Source: Dysgonamonadaceae bacterium (GTDB lineage Bacteria; Bacteroidota; Bacteroidia; Bacteroidales; Azobacteroidaceae). Taken from it: a stretch of 64,000 nt of DNA. Shown in pieces: positions 9,196 to 18,093 of the stretch. The position numbers and the translations under genes were made by a program. Location of the stretch: assembly GCA_031272075.1 (NCBI GenBank), contig JAISUK010000067.1, positions 23,000 through 86,999 of the forward strand. Direction: 5' to 3'. Position 1 is the stretch's first letter. Each line of letters begins with the position of its first letter. The notes under the pieces were generated by a model that was given only the letters and a program-made list of their open reading frames with translations, was not told where the DNA came from and searched no databases.

Positions 9196-10392
9196 TTACA
9201 CCCATATAGCGGCTAAATAACTGGAAAAAGGGGTTACCGGACAGAGAGAGAGGTATCCGGATATGATGCGGTTATGCTCAATGATCAACGGGAAATTGGA
9301 TTGCATTTCCTGATGCATTTTAGAAATCATGCCCGGATGTTTGGTAAATTCGATCTGAAAATGTCCTGACGCATCCTCGTTCAGGTAATCGCGGTATAAG
9401 GTATTTGCCAGCCATCCCATGCTGTAACGGAAATTGATTTCCACACAGGGATGAAGCCGAATCTGATTTTTTTCGCGATAAAGCATCATGTCTACGCAGA
9501 TGCAGCCTTTATAGACGGATGCGATGCGGCCTGAGAGAAACCGGATGATGCTTCGTTTGGCATTTTCGAGCAGTGACTCGTCGATGAGTTCGGTAAGAAC
9601 CGATCGGATGCGGCTTTGCGAGCAGAGGACATTTCCCCGGTAATTCCCCTTGGTATTGGTCTGAAACAACGAATAGGCCTGGAAGGTGATCGTCCCGTTT
9701 TCGTCAGCATGAAACAGCATCGCAAAATCCGTTTCTTTGTGCAAGGCCTTTTCGAGTGAGACTTCATACTGTCTTTTCAACATGCCTTGCAAGATTTGTC
9801 GTGAAGCGCGATCCAAGATTCCGGCGCGAATCCACAACAATCCTCTCCCGGAAGAAGAATAGGGAGATTTGATCACAAAATCAGCAGGGGCGTTCTGTTG
9901 AAGTTCCATCTCGATTTCTTTGATGTCTTCAAAAAATGAAGGGATGATGTCGGGAGAAATATTCGGAACTTCCGAAATAATGGCTTGCAAACATTGCTGC
10001 GCAGTCCTGCGACTACACAACCGGCGGTATTCTCCGGAATAGGTCGGAATCTTCAAATGCAGGTCGTATCGTTCGTTGATCTTCTTGAAGAAATGAATGC
10101 TTTGCGGTGAATTGCCCCATAACGACACTTCCATGTTATATGTCATTCGGTTCCCTTCCAGAAATTCTTTTTCCGAAACAGAGGCAGGAAGTGAAGGAAA
10201 ATGTCCATAAACCAAAGATTTAAATGATTCGTCCAACGGCTCTTTGACCAATACGCAATCGTCGGGAGCGGAATACCATGCAGGCAGGAATCCCAAATCC
10301 ATTTGCATTTTCATCGGATTCACCGGCAAAGTGTAGTAAGGAGAATCATTCAAGACTGCCGTCTCGTGTCCCGGATTAAAATAGTGTAACAT
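9196..10392 (-). CDS. Uncharacterised ATP-grasp-like protein in the agmatine deiminase operon
   Basis: A 398-residue cytosolic protein. Features point to an ATP-grasp-like fold: a lysine followed by a small-residue/glycine loop (FVIKSPYSSSGRG, K175) in the middle, an acidic strand CICVDMMLY (D301), and the acidic-Asn motif HPCVEINFRYSMG (E318, N320) at the place where ATP-grasp enzymes bind metal. The N-terminus MLHYFNPGHETAVLN is distinctive. I chose the ATG at 10392; an in-frame start 87 bases earlier would run into the preceding gene. It starts 14 bases after the agmatine deiminase stop, so they are surely co-transcribed. ATP-grasp ligases join a carboxylate to an amine or thiol; the substrate here is unknown. 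Confidence 0.7.
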   Translation of the reverse strand: MLHYFNPGHETAVLNDSPYYTLPVNPMKMQMDLGFLPAWYSAPDDCVLVKEPLDESFKSLVYGHFPSLPASVSEKEFLEGNRMTYNMEVSLWGNSPQSIHFFKKINERYDLHLKIPTYSGEYRRLCSRRTAQQCLQAIISEVPNISPDIIPSFFEDIKEIEMELQQNAPADFVIKSPYSSSGRGLLWIRAGILDRASRQILQGMLKRQYEVSLEKALHKETDFAMLFHADENGTITFQAYSLFQTNTKGNYRGNVLCSQSRIRSVLTELIDESLLENAKRSIIRFLSGRIASVYKGCICVDMMLYREKNQIRLHPCVEINFRYSMGWLANTLYRDYLNEDASGHFQIEFTKHPGMISKMHQEMQSNFPLIIEHNRIISGYLSLCPVTPFSSYLAAIWV

Positions 10393-10406
10393 TGCGCGTT
10401 GGGGAT

Positions 10407-11465
10407 TTAGAGAAACTTTTCCGGGAATTGCATGGTCACGCAATGCAGCGAACCGTGTTGCCGAATCAGCGGTAAGCAATCGATGCCGATGATCGAACGG
10501 TCGGGAAAGGCCTTCTGCAGCCGGTCGCGGGCAATCGCGTCTTTTGGGGACTGATAGAAAGGGAGTAATACGGCGTCATTGATTATCAGAAAATTGGCAT
10601 AAGTTGCAGGTAAACGTTCTCCGTTGAAGACAACCGCATCTGCCATGGGCAACGGAATGAGGCGGTAGGGCTTCCCCTGCTGCGCAGTGAATTGCGACAA
10701 CTCTTTTTCCATCAGGGAAAAGTCTTCGTAATGGGCATCGTTTTTATCTTCGCAACTGACATACGCAATGGTGTCCGGATCACAAAAACGGGCAAGGGTG
10801 TCGATGTGTCCGTCGGTGTCGTCTCCTTGCAGCAATCCGTGATGGAGCCACAACACCCGTTTTGCCCCGAATATCAATTGCAGATAATCGGAAATTTCCG
10901 TCAGGTCGCGATAAGCGTTGCGGTTGGGCGACAGCAGGCATCGCGATGTTGTCAAGAGTGTGCCGCATCCGTCATTCTCAATGCTCCCACCTTCCAGGAC
11001 GCAGTGCATCATGTTTTTATAACCTACTTCCGGACGAAAAGCGTTACGCTCGTAGAGATTTCGAGTGATCTGGTTGTCGTGATTTGCAGCGAATTTCAAT
11101 CCCCAACCATTGAAAGCAAAGTCGTACAAATATGGTTTACCGTCGGCAATTACGGAAATAGCTCCGTGATCGCGCGCCCAGGTATCGTTTACAGGCATTT
11201 CTCTAAACACGACATTCGCAGGATCGAAAGGCGCCAGCGCCTCAGTGACATCACGCTTATTCCGGCAAACAACCAGCAATTTTTCCCGTTTGAGGATCTC
11301 GCGGGCGATGGCTACGTAGCAAGCCGTCACTGCTTCCAACTGGTCGTTCCAGTCGGTAGCGGCATCAGGCCATGTCAATAGTACTCCGCTCTGGCGTTGC
11401 CATTCTGCGGGAAATATGATCTGCGGTTGATTTGCGTTCATTCTGCCGGAGGCAGGAATTATCAT
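10407..11465 (-). CDS. aguA: Agmatine deiminase (peptidylarginine deiminase-like family)
   Basis: Hydrolyses agmatine to N-carbamoylputrescine and ammonia, a step in putrescine synthesis from arginine. The 352-residue protein has family landmarks: RDHGAISVI, LEGGSIENDGCGTLLTTSRC (residues ~155-175), HHGLLQGDDTDGHIDTLARF with the catalytic His and Asp, and the catalytic cysteine in GSLHCVTMQ (about residue 342). It starts inside the end of the DUF1573 gene (4-base overlap) and is followed by the ATP-grasp-like gene. N-carbamoylputrescine amidase (aguB), its usual partner, is not in this window. Confidence 0.93.
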   Translation of the reverse strand: MIIPASGRMNANQPQIIFPAEWQRQSGVLLTWPDAATDWNDQLEAVTACYVAIAREILKREKLLVVCRNKRDVTEALAPFDPANVVFREMPVNDTWARDHGAISVIADGKPYLYDFAFNGWGLKFAANHDNQITRNLYERNAFRPEVGYKNMMHCVLEGGSIENDGCGTLLTTSRCLLSPNRNAYRDLTEISDYLQLIFGAKRVLWLHHGLLQGDDTDGHIDTLARFCDPDTIAYVSCEDKNDAHYEDFSLMEKELSQFTAQQGKPYRLIPLPMADAVVFNGERLPATYANFLIINDAVLLPFYQSPKDAIARDRLQKAFPDRSIIGIDCLPLIRQHGSLHCVTMQFPEKFL

Positions 11466-11932
11466 TTGTCTTTTTCTACTGTTCCTTTGATACGAAGTTC
11501 CAACATGGCAGGCTTCCCGCTTGATTCGACCGTAATGGTTTTATCAAACGGCCCGATACGTCCGGGCGTATTGTATGTCGCTTTTACATAGCCGCTTTTT
11601 CCGGGGTTAATCGGCTCTTTCGTCCAGTCGGGCGTCGTGCAGCCGCAAGAAACATGCACTGTATAGATGATCAGGGGAGAATCGCTGTTGTTAGTAAGCT
11701 TGAAAATGGTACTGGCCGTTTGGTCGCTTTCTTTAATTTTGCCGAAATCATGAACCATTTTGTTGACGGTGATTGTACTTTTTTCCTGATCCTGAGCATT
11801 TAAGTTCAGTTTTTTCGTTTGCGGCACGACAGGGGCTTGCGCCGTAAGATTGAGGCTCGCAAAAAAGAATGTCGCGAGTAAAAATCGTGACAATGAGATA
11901 AATCCGAAATTTTTCTTATCCATCGCTATCAT
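11462..11932 (-). CDS. Secreted DUF1573 domain protein
   Basis: A 156-residue protein with an N-terminal signal peptide (RFLLATFFFASLNLTAQA; no lipobox) and one DUF1573 domain: HDFGKIKESDQTASTIFKLT, the conserved VSCGCTTPDW, and a C-terminal beta strand GTVEK. DUF1573 is an Ig/ASPM-like beta-sandwich common in Bacteroidota envelopes; its function is not established. Start may be this ATG or the one three codons later (MDKKN). First gene of a three-gene operon, overlapping aguA by ATGA. Why an envelope protein is coupled to a polyamine gene is unclear. Confidence 0.88.
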   Translation of the reverse strand: MIAMDKKNFGFISLSRFLLATFFFASLNLTAQAPVVPQTKKLNLNAQDQEKSTITVNKMVHDFGKIKESDQTASTIFKLTNNSDSPLIIYTVHVSCGCTTPDWTKEPINPGKSGYVKATYNTPGRIGPFDKTITVESSGKPAMLELRIKGTVEKDK

Positions 11933-11998
11933 AGTTCTTATGTTGAAAAAAAATAAAAATTCGGGCGCAAGTTACGATTTTTTTAGATTCAAAAAAAT

Positions 11999-12016
11999 AT
12001 ACTACTTTTGTAGTAT
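11999..12016 (+). promoter_or_regulatory. Candidate -7 box within a small palindrome, upstream of the Gfo/Idh gene
   Basis: TACTTTTG (12003-12010) matches TAnnTTTG and lies about 67 bases before the start codon. It is embedded in a perfect 7-base inverted repeat (ATACTAC, 4-base spacer, GTAGTAT). A recognisable TTTG -33 box is lacking, so activation by a regulator is possible. Confidence 0.45.
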
Positions 12017-12077
12017 GCCGTCTGAATTGTAGAATTGGCCTAAAAAAGAATTATTTAGGAAATTATAACATTACTTA

Positions 12078-13346
12078 ATGAATGAACAACGACATATCGA
12101 GAGACGAACCTTCCTGAAAGCGGGCTTGCTTTCTGGGATTTCACTGACGATTATTCCACGGCGACTGCTTGGTGGGCCGGGATTTATCGCTCCGAGCGAC
12201 GAGATTACCAAAGGGGTGGTTGGTGTCGGTTCGATGGGTTTTGCACATCTTTCCTATATCGGCAGAACGCTCGCGGTTTGCGATGTCGATTCCGTCCATT
12301 TGACCAATGCCCATTCCAGATGTCCAAGCGGAGCAAAGGCTTATCACGATTACCGTGAACTGTTGCTCGATTCCGGGATCGATGTCGTTCATATCGCTAC
12401 GCCGCCCCATTGGCATGGCATCATGGCGGTGGATGCTGCGAAAGCGGGTAAAGATGTATGGTGCGAATGTCCGATGACGCGAACCGTCGGGGAGGGCATC
12501 CGCGTGAAAGAGGCCATGGCGCGTTACGGCGCTATTTTCCGGTTGAACACGGCTTGCCGCTACGAGGGATTGTTGTATGGAATGAATATTCCCGTAAAAC
12601 CGATAAAGAAACTGGTAGAAAACGGATTGCTAGGCTGGCCTTTGAAAGTGACCATCAATGCCGCCACCGGGTTTGACTGGAAATCCTATTGGGTCGGAAA
12701 GACAAATTTGAAGACCGAACCCGTGCCGGAAAACTTGAATTATGATTTATGGCTGGGGCCGGCGCCATATAAGCCTTACAATAGCCATCGCGTTCATAAT
12801 ACTTTCCGCGGCTATTGGGATTACAGCGGCGGAGGAATTGGTGAGGTGGGACAACAATACCTCGATCCGGTTCAATATATACTGGGCAAAGATGAGGACA
12901 GTCCGGTACGGATCGATGTCGATGCGCCCCAGCAGCATTGGGATGCTTGCGGAAGCTGGAAGCGTGTGGAAATGACCTACGACGACGGCTGTAAAATCAT
13001 CCTTGACGGCGAAAACAAGGATACTTCCGCCGCGTATATCGAAGGCCCGAATGGAAAATTGTTTCCTGGACTTCGCTCTAACATCCCGCAATTGGATCGT
13101 GTTTTGGCAGCATTCCCGGATCCTGAATCGCAATTCACCGATTTCCATCAGGCGGTGCGGAATCGTCGGTTGTTTGCTTTGAATGAACGGAACGGATTCC
13201 GTTCCTGTACCCTGGCAAATTTGGCGATCATTGCTGTTCGACTGGGACGTTCGCTGGATTTTGATCCGCTGAAATTGGAGTTTGTCAATGACGAGGCCGC
13301 CAATCATTTGCTGTCTCAACCAATGAGGGCTCCATGGACAATATAA
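12078..13346 (+). CDS. Tat-exported Gfo/Idh/MocA family oxidoreductase with altered EKP motif
   Basis: A 422-residue protein. The N-terminus has a twin-arginine signal (RRTFLKAGLLSGISL). The Rossmann domain follows, with dinucleotide motif GVGSMG (~residues 50-55), then the C-terminal alpha/beta domain. In this superfamily the EKP motif supplies a lysine at the active site; here it reads E130-C131-P132 (WCECPMT), so the lysine is replaced by cysteine. Family members oxidise or reduce sugar hydroxyls with NAD(P). Twelve bases separate it from the HEAT-DUF1080 gene, and this pair recalls pathways in which a Gfo/Idh enzyme makes 3-keto-glycosides that DUF1080 proteins cleave. That pathway role is inference. 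Confidence 0.87.
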   Translation: MNEQRHIERRTFLKAGLLSGISLTIIPRRLLGGPGFIAPSDEITKGVVGVGSMGFAHLSYIGRTLAVCDVDSVHLTNAHSRCPSGAKAYHDYRELLLDSGIDVVHIATPPHWHGIMAVDAAKAGKDVWCECPMTRTVGEGIRVKEAMARYGAIFRLNTACRYEGLLYGMNIPVKPIKKLVENGLLGWPLKVTINAATGFDWKSYWVGKTNLKTEPVPENLNYDLWLGPAPYKPYNSHRVHNTFRGYWDYSGGGIGEVGQQYLDPVQYILGKDEDSPVRIDVDAPQQHWDACGSWKRVEMTYDDGCKIILDGENKDTSAAYIEGPNGKLFPGLRSNIPQLDRVLAAFPDPESQFTDFHQAVRNRRLFALNERNGFRSCTLANLAIIAVRLGRSLDFDPLKLEFVNDEAANHLLSQPMRAPWTI

Positions 13347-13358
13347 ATTGAGACGAGT

Positions 13359-15950
13359 ATGACTGCGAAACGCTTCTTTTATACATTCGTTGCATGCCTT
13401 GGGTTTTTCCTGTGCTTCGTATTGAAAGCGCAGGACAGGGATTCTTTGGAAACCCGCATACCTACGGCTGCCGACCTTTGCCGGTCGCTCGACACCCTGT
13501 CGCAAAAAGAGCAAAAGCGGGCTGTTTTGACTCAATTGCAATATCTCGCAGGCGAAGAATCGGTCGAAACCGTCAGCGCCTATTTGTCCGATCCGGAATT
13601 GTGCGACCCGGCGGTTCGTATCCTGAACCGCATCAATTCGGAAGCTGCCAATCAAGCCATGCTAAACGCATTGCCCAACGCCGACACGACCTGCCTGATT
13701 GCGTTGGTGCAAGGCCTCGGACAGAATAGATACAGCAAGGCGCTTCCCGCAATCTCAGCTTTGGCAGGAAGTGCAAACCCGATATTGCAAAAAGCAGTCT
13801 TGTTTGCAATGTCAGAAATTGCATTACCGGATTCGGAGAAAATCCTTGAAAGCGCAGCTGTGAAAGCCGGATACGGCTATGATCGCACCAATGCTGCCGA
13901 CGCCTATTTTAACTGGCTGGAAAATCTATATAATAAAGGTGAACAACGGTTGGTGGGAAAGAAAACCGGTTATCTGGTTAAAATCTTGAAAACGCCCCAA
14001 CAGACACCTGCTAAATGTTTCGCTTTGAGACTGTTTTCACTCGCCTCGGAAGAAAAAGCCGTTCCGGAAATCTTCAAGGCATTGGATGACAAGGACGAGC
14101 GGTACCGCGGCGCAGCATTGCTTTGCTTCGAAAACAGCCGGTCACCAAAAATCACGAAAGAACTACTGAAGAAGGTCAAGACGGCTGTGCCCGAAATGAA
14201 AGTCCAAATCATCCATTTCTTGGAACATACCAACGATTCAGCGCTCTTTTCCGCCCTGTTGGAATTGCTGACCGCCAAGGATGAGTCAGTGGTGGAGGCT
14301 GCCATTGAAGCGGCAGGAAAATCAGAAAAAACACAGGCGGTTGCTCCGATTATCAAGGCGATGAATCAAGTCAATACACCAGCAGTTGTAAAAACAGGAA
14401 AAGCCGCGTTGCTTTCGCTGGGATCCCAAACGGTGGTGAAAACATTCGCTGAAGCCGTCCCGAAATCAGTGCCTGAAGTGAAAATCGCTCTGCTGGAAAT
14501 ACTTGCCGAAAAGAGAGCGTCCCCTTTCAGTGCGGTGGTCTTTGAATCTGCCCGAAATGATACGGGATTGGTGCGTAAAACGGCGTATACCGCACTGAAG
14601 AATGTGGTGCGGGAAGCCGACATGGACACCTTGGCGGCTTGTTTGGAATTGTTGTCGGACACAAGTGAGATCAATGCCGTTCAGGATGCACTGTATGCAG
14701 CGATAAAAGTGGATAACAATCTCGACAGACAGCGCGACCGTTTGCTTGGCTTGATGGACGGGGTTGAGCGCAAGGAATTATTTTTCCGTCCATTGGCTTT
14801 TGTGGGCGCTCAAAGCATGCTGCCTGCGATCTGCGATTCGTTGAAGAGCAACGACCCTGCGATACGCAAAATGGCTGCCGATGCCTTAATCAACTGGAAT
14901 GGACAGGAAGTGATACCGTTATTGTTCGCAATGGCCAAATCCGCAACGCCCGACACTACGCTTGATGAAATATTGATGAGTTGCGTCAATAAAATCAAGG
15001 ATTCGGACTTCAACAATGTGCAGAAATTATTGCTGTTCCGGAAAGCCAATGAGTTTGCCATGAAGTCCAAACAGCGGCGCGTCATCCTGGAATATATCGG
15101 AGAGACAGGCCTCTATACGGGATTGATGACGGTGGTAAAATATCTGGATGATTTAAGTCAAGAAGTACGACAGACGGCCTTGAACGTAGCCCTGTCTATG
15201 GTATTTGACCGGAACGAATACGGCGATAAAAAAATCAAAACACTGCTCGAAAAAGCAATCCGGGCAGCAACAGATCCGGAAATGAAATTTAGACAAAATA
15301 CGCTGTTGGAATTTTTTGATTCGTTGCCTGACGATCATGGATTCGTATCTTTGCTCAACGGGAAAGATTTGTCCGGATGGAAAGGTGCAGTGGAAAATCC
15401 GATCGCACGCTCCAGGATGAACCCTTCCATGTTGGCTGAAAAGCAAAAGAAGGCCAATGATATCATGTATCATGAATGGAAAATTGAAAACGGATCGCTT
15501 GTTTATACCGGACTTGGCACCCATACGATCTGTTCCGAAAAACTCTACGGCGACTTTGAACTCTACATCGACTGGAAAATGACTCCTCGGAGTGAGGCGG
15601 GCATTTATTTGAGGGGATCGCCGCAGGTGAAGATACAAGGCGCTGCGTCTGCAACGGGAGAAACTGCCGTCGGCTCCGGGGGATTGTCGAATAACAAACA
15701 ATACCCGAATGTGCCGCTGGTTGTCGCTGATAATCCTTTGAATGAGTGGAATACGTTTTATATCCGTATGATTGGAGAAACGGTAACCGTTTATCTGAAC
15801 GGACAATTGGTGACCGATCAAGTGGTCATGGAGAATTACTGGGACAGGAAACAGCCGATTTTTCCATTCGGACAGCTGGAATTACATGCCCGCGGTAACC
15901 GCGTGGAATATCGGGATATTTACATCAAAGAAATCCCTCGTACGGAATAA
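13359..15950 (+). CDS. Exported HEAT-repeat protein with C-terminal DUF1080 (3-keto-disaccharide hydrolase-like) domain
   Basis: An 863-residue protein with an N-terminal signal peptide (FFYTFVACLGFFLCFVLKAQ). Residues ~60-640 are a long series of helical HEAT-like repeats (recurring patterns such as AVPEIFKALDDKDERYRGAA). Residues ~660-860 form a DUF1080 domain: FVSLLNGKDLSGWKG, EAGIYLRGSPQVKIQ, NGQLVTDQVVMENYW. DUF1080 is a concanavalin-like jelly roll; some members cleave 3-keto-glycosides. The HEAT array probably serves as a protein or glycan docking platform. It lies 12 bases after the Gfo/Idh gene, clearly the same transcript, so the two probably act on one substrate in the periplasm. 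Confidence 0.87.
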   Translation: MTAKRFFYTFVACLGFFLCFVLKAQDRDSLETRIPTAADLCRSLDTLSQKEQKRAVLTQLQYLAGEESVETVSAYLSDPELCDPAVRILNRINSEAANQAMLNALPNADTTCLIALVQGLGQNRYSKALPAISALAGSANPILQKAVLFAMSEIALPDSEKILESAAVKAGYGYDRTNAADAYFNWLENLYNKGEQRLVGKKTGYLVKILKTPQQTPAKCFALRLFSLASEEKAVPEIFKALDDKDERYRGAALLCFENSRSPKITKELLKKVKTAVPEMKVQIIHFLEHTNDSALFSALLELLTAKDESVVEAAIEAAGKSEKTQAVAPIIKAMNQVNTPAVVKTGKAALLSLGSQTVVKTFAEAVPKSVPEVKIALLEILAEKRASPFSAVVFESARNDTGLVRKTAYTALKNVVREADMDTLAACLELLSDTSEINAVQDALYAAIKVDNNLDRQRDRLLGLMDGVERKELFFRPLAFVGAQSMLPAICDSLKSNDPAIRKMAADALINWNGQEVIPLLFAMAKSATPDTTLDEILMSCVNKIKDSDFNNVQKLLLFRKANEFAMKSKQRRVILEYIGETGLYTGLMTVVKYLDDLSQEVRQTALNVALSMVFDRNEYGDKKIKTLLEKAIRAATDPEMKFRQNTLLEFFDSLPDDHGFVSLLNGKDLSGWKGAVENPIARSRMNPSMLAEKQKKANDIMYHEWKIENGSLVYTGLGTHTICSEKLYGDFELYIDWKMTPRSEAGIYLRGSPQVKIQGAASATGETAVGSGGLSNNKQYPNVPLVVADNPLNEWNTFYIRMIGETVTVYLNGQLVTDQVVMENYWDRKQPIFPFGQLELHARGNRVEYRDIYIKEIPRTE

Positions 15951-15999
15951 GTGCCGTGCGAGAAAAAATAAATTTATTAATCATAAAAATTAAGTTATC

Positions 16000-16395
16000 A
16001 TGAAAAAGATTGCAACTAATTGTGTTTTAAGTGTATTGATGGTCTTGTTTTTCGCTTGCGGCGGAGAAAAGAAAAAGGTTGAAGCGCCTGTAACAAACGC
16101 TGCTACCGAAGAGTTGAAAAAAGACACCACGGCAGCGCAACCCGTTGACGCCGAAACAGCGCTGGCGGCATACGAAAAATATGTCACAGGCTTTGTCGAT
16201 GTCATAAAAAAAATGAAAGCCGGCGATACGAAAGTAATTCCCGAATATTCCAATTATTCGCAGCAATTACAACAACAGTCGGCCGACATGGCGCGTTATC
16301 AGATTGATTTTTCGCCTGCGCAGCTCAAACGCTGGGAAAAGGCAAAAGCCAAATTGGAAGAGGCGCTCAAATCATTGGACACAAAAAAGAAATGA
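16000..16395 (+). CDS. Small hypothetical lipoprotein
   Basis: A 131-residue protein with a lipoprotein signal ending at FFACGG (Cys about residue 20), a Lys/Ala/Thr-rich linker, then a helical charged domain (EKYVTGFVDVIKKMKAG; RWEKAKAKLEEALKSLDTKKK). No known enzyme motif. It follows the HEAT-DUF1080 gene by 49 bases on the same strand and may be the last gene of that unit. Function unknown. Confidence 0.75.
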   Translation: MKKIATNCVLSVLMVLFFACGGEKKKVEAPVTNAATEELKKDTTAAQPVDAETALAAYEKYVTGFVDVIKKMKAGDTKVIPEYSNYSQQLQQQSADMARYQIDFSPAQLKRWEKAKAKLEEALKSLDTKKK

Positions 16396-16457
16396 TTGAG
16401 TAACTGCGAATTGCGAATTATGTTTCCACTTTCCGCTTCCATATTTCAACTTTTTAT

Positions 16458-16465
16458 TACTTTTG
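16458..16465 (+). promoter_or_regulatory. Candidate -7 box for the histidine-kinase-like gene
   Basis: TACTTTTG matches TAnnTTTG 41 bases before the start codon, in the 111-base gap after the small lipoprotein gene. A TTTG at -33 is not evident. If active, it separates the kinase-like gene from the oxidoreductase/DUF1080 unit. Confidence 0.45.
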
Positions 16466-16506
16466 TTGCCGATTAGCGAGATTGATAAATAAAACGAATC
16501 ACATCT

Positions 16507-18057
16507 ATGAAGGTATTTTTATTATTTGTTGTAATGACTTTGAGTCTGAATGTCGGACTGATGGGGCAAACTACAAAAGCGGCGCCGGACTCGTTGCGAG
16601 AGCTGGCTCAAAGAAAACTGAACGAAGAAAAATTTATTGAAGCCCGTTATTTTTTCAAGAGAGCGTATGAAGCTTTTGCTGCAAAAGAAGATTATCGGCA
16701 AGCGATTGAATGTGGGCTGGAAACAAATTTGCTCTTTGTGAGGGAAAATCTTTACAAGGAGGCTTTTGAACTCTGCTGGAGTATGGAGAATTTGGTCAAG
16801 GTAGCGGAAGAAAAGCAAAACGCCAAATTGCCCGAGCTCGAACTCCTTGTGTCGAAAGAGCGGTTTCGTATCTATATGAAAATCGGCAATTCTGACCGAG
16901 CCAGGGAATTTTTGACCACGATGGAGGGTATCAGCAATACAATGAATAATGATTCTATCAGTGAAGAAATCTTGTATGCAAAAGCGATCTACTATTATAC
17001 ATTCGGCCCTACAGAACGCGGGACGGCTTGTTACAAAGAGCTTATCGGCAAATACCGGCAACAGGGCAATCTGGAAAAAGTGACCGAATGTTATCAAAAT
17101 ATGGTGGCGCGAGCAGAAAAAATGAACAGCCTTCCGCTGGTGATCAATACCTATCAGCAGTATATTGCCTGGATTGATTCGGTAAAAATGCTTACCATTT
17201 CCGATGTGCTGAACGAAACAAATCAACAGCGCGAAGAAATTCACAAAGCATTGCAGGAAAACGAAAAGAAATTGCAGTCCAAACAGTATGTGATCATTGC
17301 GCTTTGTGTGTTGGCCGCGATCCTGGTTGCCGCTCTGATTGGCCTCGTTGTCGTTTTGTTGCGTTATATCCTGCTAACGAAAAAACAAAAAAAGAGCATC
17401 AAAGTGGTGAACGAATGTAGCCAGTTGAAATCGCAATTCATCCAGAATATCATGGCGCAGATGGATCCGGCATTAAATTCGTTGTCGCAGACAGCCGAAA
17501 CGGTGTCGGACAAAAAAGAACAACTGGTGCAAATGCAGCGCCAGATTGATGCCCTGAAGCGTTTCAGCAGTGATATCCAGGAATTTTCTTCGCTCGAAAG
17601 TTCATTGAACGAACAGTATGAACTGCAAGAACAGTATGTGAATACGTTCTGTGAAGAAATCATGCGGAAAGTGAAACCCTACGTCAATCCGGGTGTGGAA
17701 ACACAAGTGAATGCTTTCCGGTTGCAGGCGAAAATCAATGCCGAACAATTGGAGCGTGTGCTGATACATCTGTTGCGAAATGCGGCGGATTTTACCAAGC
17801 TGGGAAGAATTACGCTGGAATTTAAGCGCAAAGGCGCTCGCGTTCATCAATTCATTGTGACCGATACCGGACACGGCATCCCGGAAGAACAACGGGAAAA
17901 CCTCTTTAAGCCGTTCGTTGAGATTAAAGACTTGACCAAAGGCGACGGGATGGGGCTGCCGATTTGTTCATTGATCGTCGCTAAAATGAACGGTAACATT
18001 ATTTTGGATACTGCTTATACCAAAGGCAGCAGGTTTATTGTCGAATTGAGAACTTAA
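16507..18057 (+). CDS. TPR-containing histidine-kinase-like membrane protein without the phospho-acceptor histidine
   Basis: A 516-residue protein: signal peptide (~1-20), periplasmic helical TPR-like region (~25-250), one transmembrane segment (~261-287), a DHp-like helix pair (~300-390), and an HATPase_c domain. ATP-binding boxes look intact: N box LLRNAADF (N425), G1 DTGHGIPEE (~455), G2 GDGMGLPI (~479-486). In the DHp helix, where kinases have the H-E/D dyad (pattern QNISHEIRTPLN), this protein reads QNIMAQMDPALN, so the histidine is an alanine. It may be a pseudokinase or signal by another route. No response regulator is adjacent. Confidence 0.83.
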   Translation: MKVFLLFVVMTLSLNVGLMGQTTKAAPDSLRELAQRKLNEEKFIEARYFFKRAYEAFAAKEDYRQAIECGLETNLLFVRENLYKEAFELCWSMENLVKVAEEKQNAKLPELELLVSKERFRIYMKIGNSDRAREFLTTMEGISNTMNNDSISEEILYAKAIYYYTFGPTERGTACYKELIGKYRQQGNLEKVTECYQNMVARAEKMNSLPLVINTYQQYIAWIDSVKMLTISDVLNETNQQREEIHKALQENEKKLQSKQYVIIALCVLAAILVAALIGLVVVLLRYILLTKKQKKSIKVVNECSQLKSQFIQNIMAQMDPALNSLSQTAETVSDKKEQLVQMQRQIDALKRFSSDIQEFSSLESSLNEQYELQEQYVNTFCEEIMRKVKPYVNPGVETQVNAFRLQAKINAEQLERVLIHLLRNAADFTKLGRITLEFKRKGARVHQFIVTDTGHGIPEEQRENLFKPFVEIKDLTKGDGMGLPICSLIVAKMNGNIILDTAYTKGSRFIVELRT

Positions 18058-18093
18058 AATTTGAAAGTTGATCCTCGTAATAATTGAATAAAC

